Assembly (NCBI GenBank): GCA_030430165.1
Contig: JAUIGL010000025.1
Location: 1 to 64,000 of the forward strand
DNA from: a bacterium
GTDB taxonomy: Bacteria > Desulfobacterota > Binatia > HRBIN30 > CADEER01
Length of the DNA stretch: 64,000 bases
Direction of reading: 5' to 3'
Numbering within the stretch: position 1 is the first letter of the stretch; each line of letters begins with the position of its first letter. Position numbers and translations under genes: made by a program. The notes under the pieces are model-generated. The model was not told where the DNA came from. It made no database searches and was given only the letters and a program-made list of their open reading frames with translations. This document shows positions 62,671 to 64,000 of this stretch, in pieces.

Positions 62671-63189
62671 TCACTTTTCGAACACGACGAAGTGGCCGCG
62701 CCGATTTCGCTGCCGGCACTCGGGAGTGAAATCCCGACAGACCGGCAGCTCTTCGCCGTAACTGATGGTCGTGATCCGGCTGGGCGAGACGCCGAGCGCA
62801 ATCAGATAGTTGCGCGCCGCCGCCGCCCGGCGGGCACCCAGTGCCAGGTTGTACTCGATGGTGCCGCGATCGTCACAGTGCCCTTCGATCTCGACCCGCG
62901 CGTCCGGATGGCTTTCCAGCCACTCGCGATTGCGCTGCAGCGTCGTTCGCGCGTGCGACCCGAGCTCTTCCGAGTCGTAGCCGAAGTAGATATCCGCCAG
63001 CGGCCCCTGCGAGCCCGGCAAGCCCAACGTGCCCGCCTGTTGCTCGGCGAGACTGCCGCGTCCGCCGAGCTGTTGCTCGTCGAGCCCCGTCCCGTCATCG
63101 AGTGCATCCTTGTCAGAAGCACCACAGCCGATCAGCAGCACGCATGCGAGGCTGATCGATACACATCCGCCGACCCAACGCATCACCAT
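62671..63189 (-). CDS. pal: peptidoglycan-associated lipoprotein Pal
   Basis: A 172-residue lipoprotein. Signal peptide with LLIGCG lipobox; a Gly/Gln-rich stretch; then an OmpA-like domain: IYFGYDSEEL, WLESHPDARVEIEGHCDDRGTIEYNLALGARRAAAARNYLIALGV and ISYGEELPVC. It anchors the outer membrane to peptidoglycan. ATG at 63189 after GGAGG. Between tolB and cpoB, 14 bases from the latter. Confidence 0.96.
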   Translation of the reverse strand: MVMRWVGGCVSISLACVLLIGCGASDKDALDDGTGLDEQQLGGRGSLAEQQAGTLGLPGSQGPLADIYFGYDSEELGSHARTTLQRNREWLESHPDARVEIEGHCDDRGTIEYNLALGARRAAAARNYLIALGVSPSRITTISYGEELPVCRDFTPECRQRNRRGHFVVFEK

Positions 63190-63216
63190 GGGGGTCCTCC
63201 GTTCGATCCGAACCCG

Positions 63217-63999
63217 TCAGTCGACCCACGTCGACCAAGAGGGACTCGTATCACTGCCTTTTCCCTGCGTCAATTGAACTTGGTGGATCCCGGCGACGTC
63301 CGAGAGGTACAAATGAGTCCGGCCGCGTCGGGTAGAGCTGAACAGCAAGTAGCGACCGTCCGGGGACCACACCGGGTCCTCGTTGCTGCCCTCGGTCGTC
63401 ACCTGGTGCACGCCGGAGCCGTCGCGGTTGACGACGAACACCTGGAACCCGCCGCGGCTACGCGAGGCGTAGGCGATGCGCTTGCCGTCGGGCGACCACG
63501 CCGGCGAGGTGCTGTACTTGCCGTTGCGCGAGACTCGGCGCACGTTGCGGCCGTCGCGCCCCATCACGTAGATCTGCGGGCTGCCCGAGCGGTCCGAACA
63601 GAAGGCGATCGAACGGCCATCGGGCGACCAGGCCGGCGACACGTCGATCGCCCAGTGGTCGGTGACCCGGTATTGAATCGAACCGTCCGGCTTGAGAATG
63701 CCGATCTCCGAGTTGCCGTCGAACTCGATCGTCGTCACCAGCGATTCGCCGTCGGGCGAGAAGCCGCCGCCGAGATTGAGTCCGGGCAGCGACGACAACG
63801 CGCTCCACTGCCCGCCGGGGTAGCTCAGCGAATAGAGATTGGGGTCGCCGTCGCGGTACGAGGTCAGCGTGATCAGATCGCCGCGCGGGCCCCAGCTGGG
63901 AGCCAGGTTGAGGGTGCTGGACTGGGTCAGCCGGGTCAGCTCGGTCCCGTTGGCCCGCATGACGTAGAGCTCCTTGAAGCGCCCGTCGCGCGTCGACAA
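63217..63999 (-). CDS. tolB: TolB propeller domain (partial at right edge)
   Basis: 260 residues visible; the N-terminus lies beyond the window. Repeated blades of the type LAPSWGPRGDLITLTSYRDGDPNLYSL, SPAWSPDGRSIAFCSDRSGSPQIYVM and DPVWSPDGRYLLFSSTRRGRTHLYLSDV match the TolB six-bladed propeller. Periplasmic protein of the Tol-Pal system. It lies 27 bases upstream of pal. Confidence 0.95.
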   Translation of the reverse strand: MSTRDGRFKELYVMRANGTELTRLTQSSTLNLAPSWGPRGDLITLTSYRDGDPNLYSLSYPGGQWSALSSLPGLNLGGGFSPDGESLVTTIEFDGNSEIGILKPDGSIQYRVTDHWAIDVSPAWSPDGRSIAFCSDRSGSPQIYVMGRDGRNVRRVSRNGKYSTSPAWSPDGKRIAYASRSRGGFQVFVVNRDGSGVHQVTTEGSNEDPVWSPDGRYLLFSSTRRGRTHLYLSDVAGIHQVQLTQGKGSDTSPSWSTWVD

Positions 64000-64000
64000 G

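Overview
The window looks like chromosomal DNA of a GC-rich, Gram-negative bacterium. The envelope is diderm: Tol-Pal genes (tolB, pal, cpoB), an outer-membrane-barrel protein, lipoproteins with lipoboxes, and rseP. Most housekeeping proteins and gene orders resemble the former Deltaproteobacteria (Desulfobacterota, Myxococcota, Binatota). The secreted proteins carry GDCN-type paired EF-hand modules, Thr/Pro linkers and Cys-rich repeats that I associate with such lineages, perhaps Binatota. That placement is inference. I see no plasmid, phage or complete insertion sequence.

Layout. 1-15.5 kb is a mixed accessory region: a barrel protein, an MBL-fold hydrolase with a PPOX-type flavoenzyme, an exported FAH-family protein, an anchored pentapeptide-repeat protein, MscS, three alpha/beta hydrolases (one without its nucleophile), a secreted seven-repeat protein, a lipoate-ligase-like gene with a HEAT-repeat partner, and lipoproteins. 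15.8-29.6 kb is acyl-CoA catabolism: a three-gene biotin-dependent acyl-CoA carboxylase, a formyltransferase-like protein and an N-formylglutamate amidohydrolase, an IclR regulator, etfBA, a membrane Fe-S oxidoreductase likely to pass ETF electrons to quinone, and a B12-dependent acyl-CoA mutase large subunit. Together these suit oxidation of branched or odd-chain acyl-CoAs.

30-39 kb is a block of large secreted proteins: two tandem paralogues of unknown function, a nucleotide-sugar dehydrogenase, and two adjacent proteins combining cohesin-like sandwiches, dockerin-like EF-hand pairs, Cys-rich modules and, in one, a C-terminal sorting tail. A tRNA-Ala(GGC), rarA, nadK, recN and an outer-membrane barrel gene follow.

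44.6-64 kb reads almost wholly on the minus strand. From high to low coordinates it runs tolB-pal-cpoB, a stand-alone riboflavin kinase domain, rluD, rho, rpsB-tsf-pyrH-frr-uppS-cdsA-rseP-tsaB, a YdcH-like gene, then ilvN-ilvC-pssA-leuA-leuB, an Asd-like gene without the catalytic cysteine, and truA. A possible leucine attenuator lies between pssA and leuA.

Intergenic spaces hold several repeat families: a ~146 bp element at two sites with shorter relatives, a 168 bp inverted-repeat element that supplies the stop codon of a lipoprotein gene, a ~120 bp element with inverted Gly-rich arms, and two tandem arrays. I see no CRISPR array.
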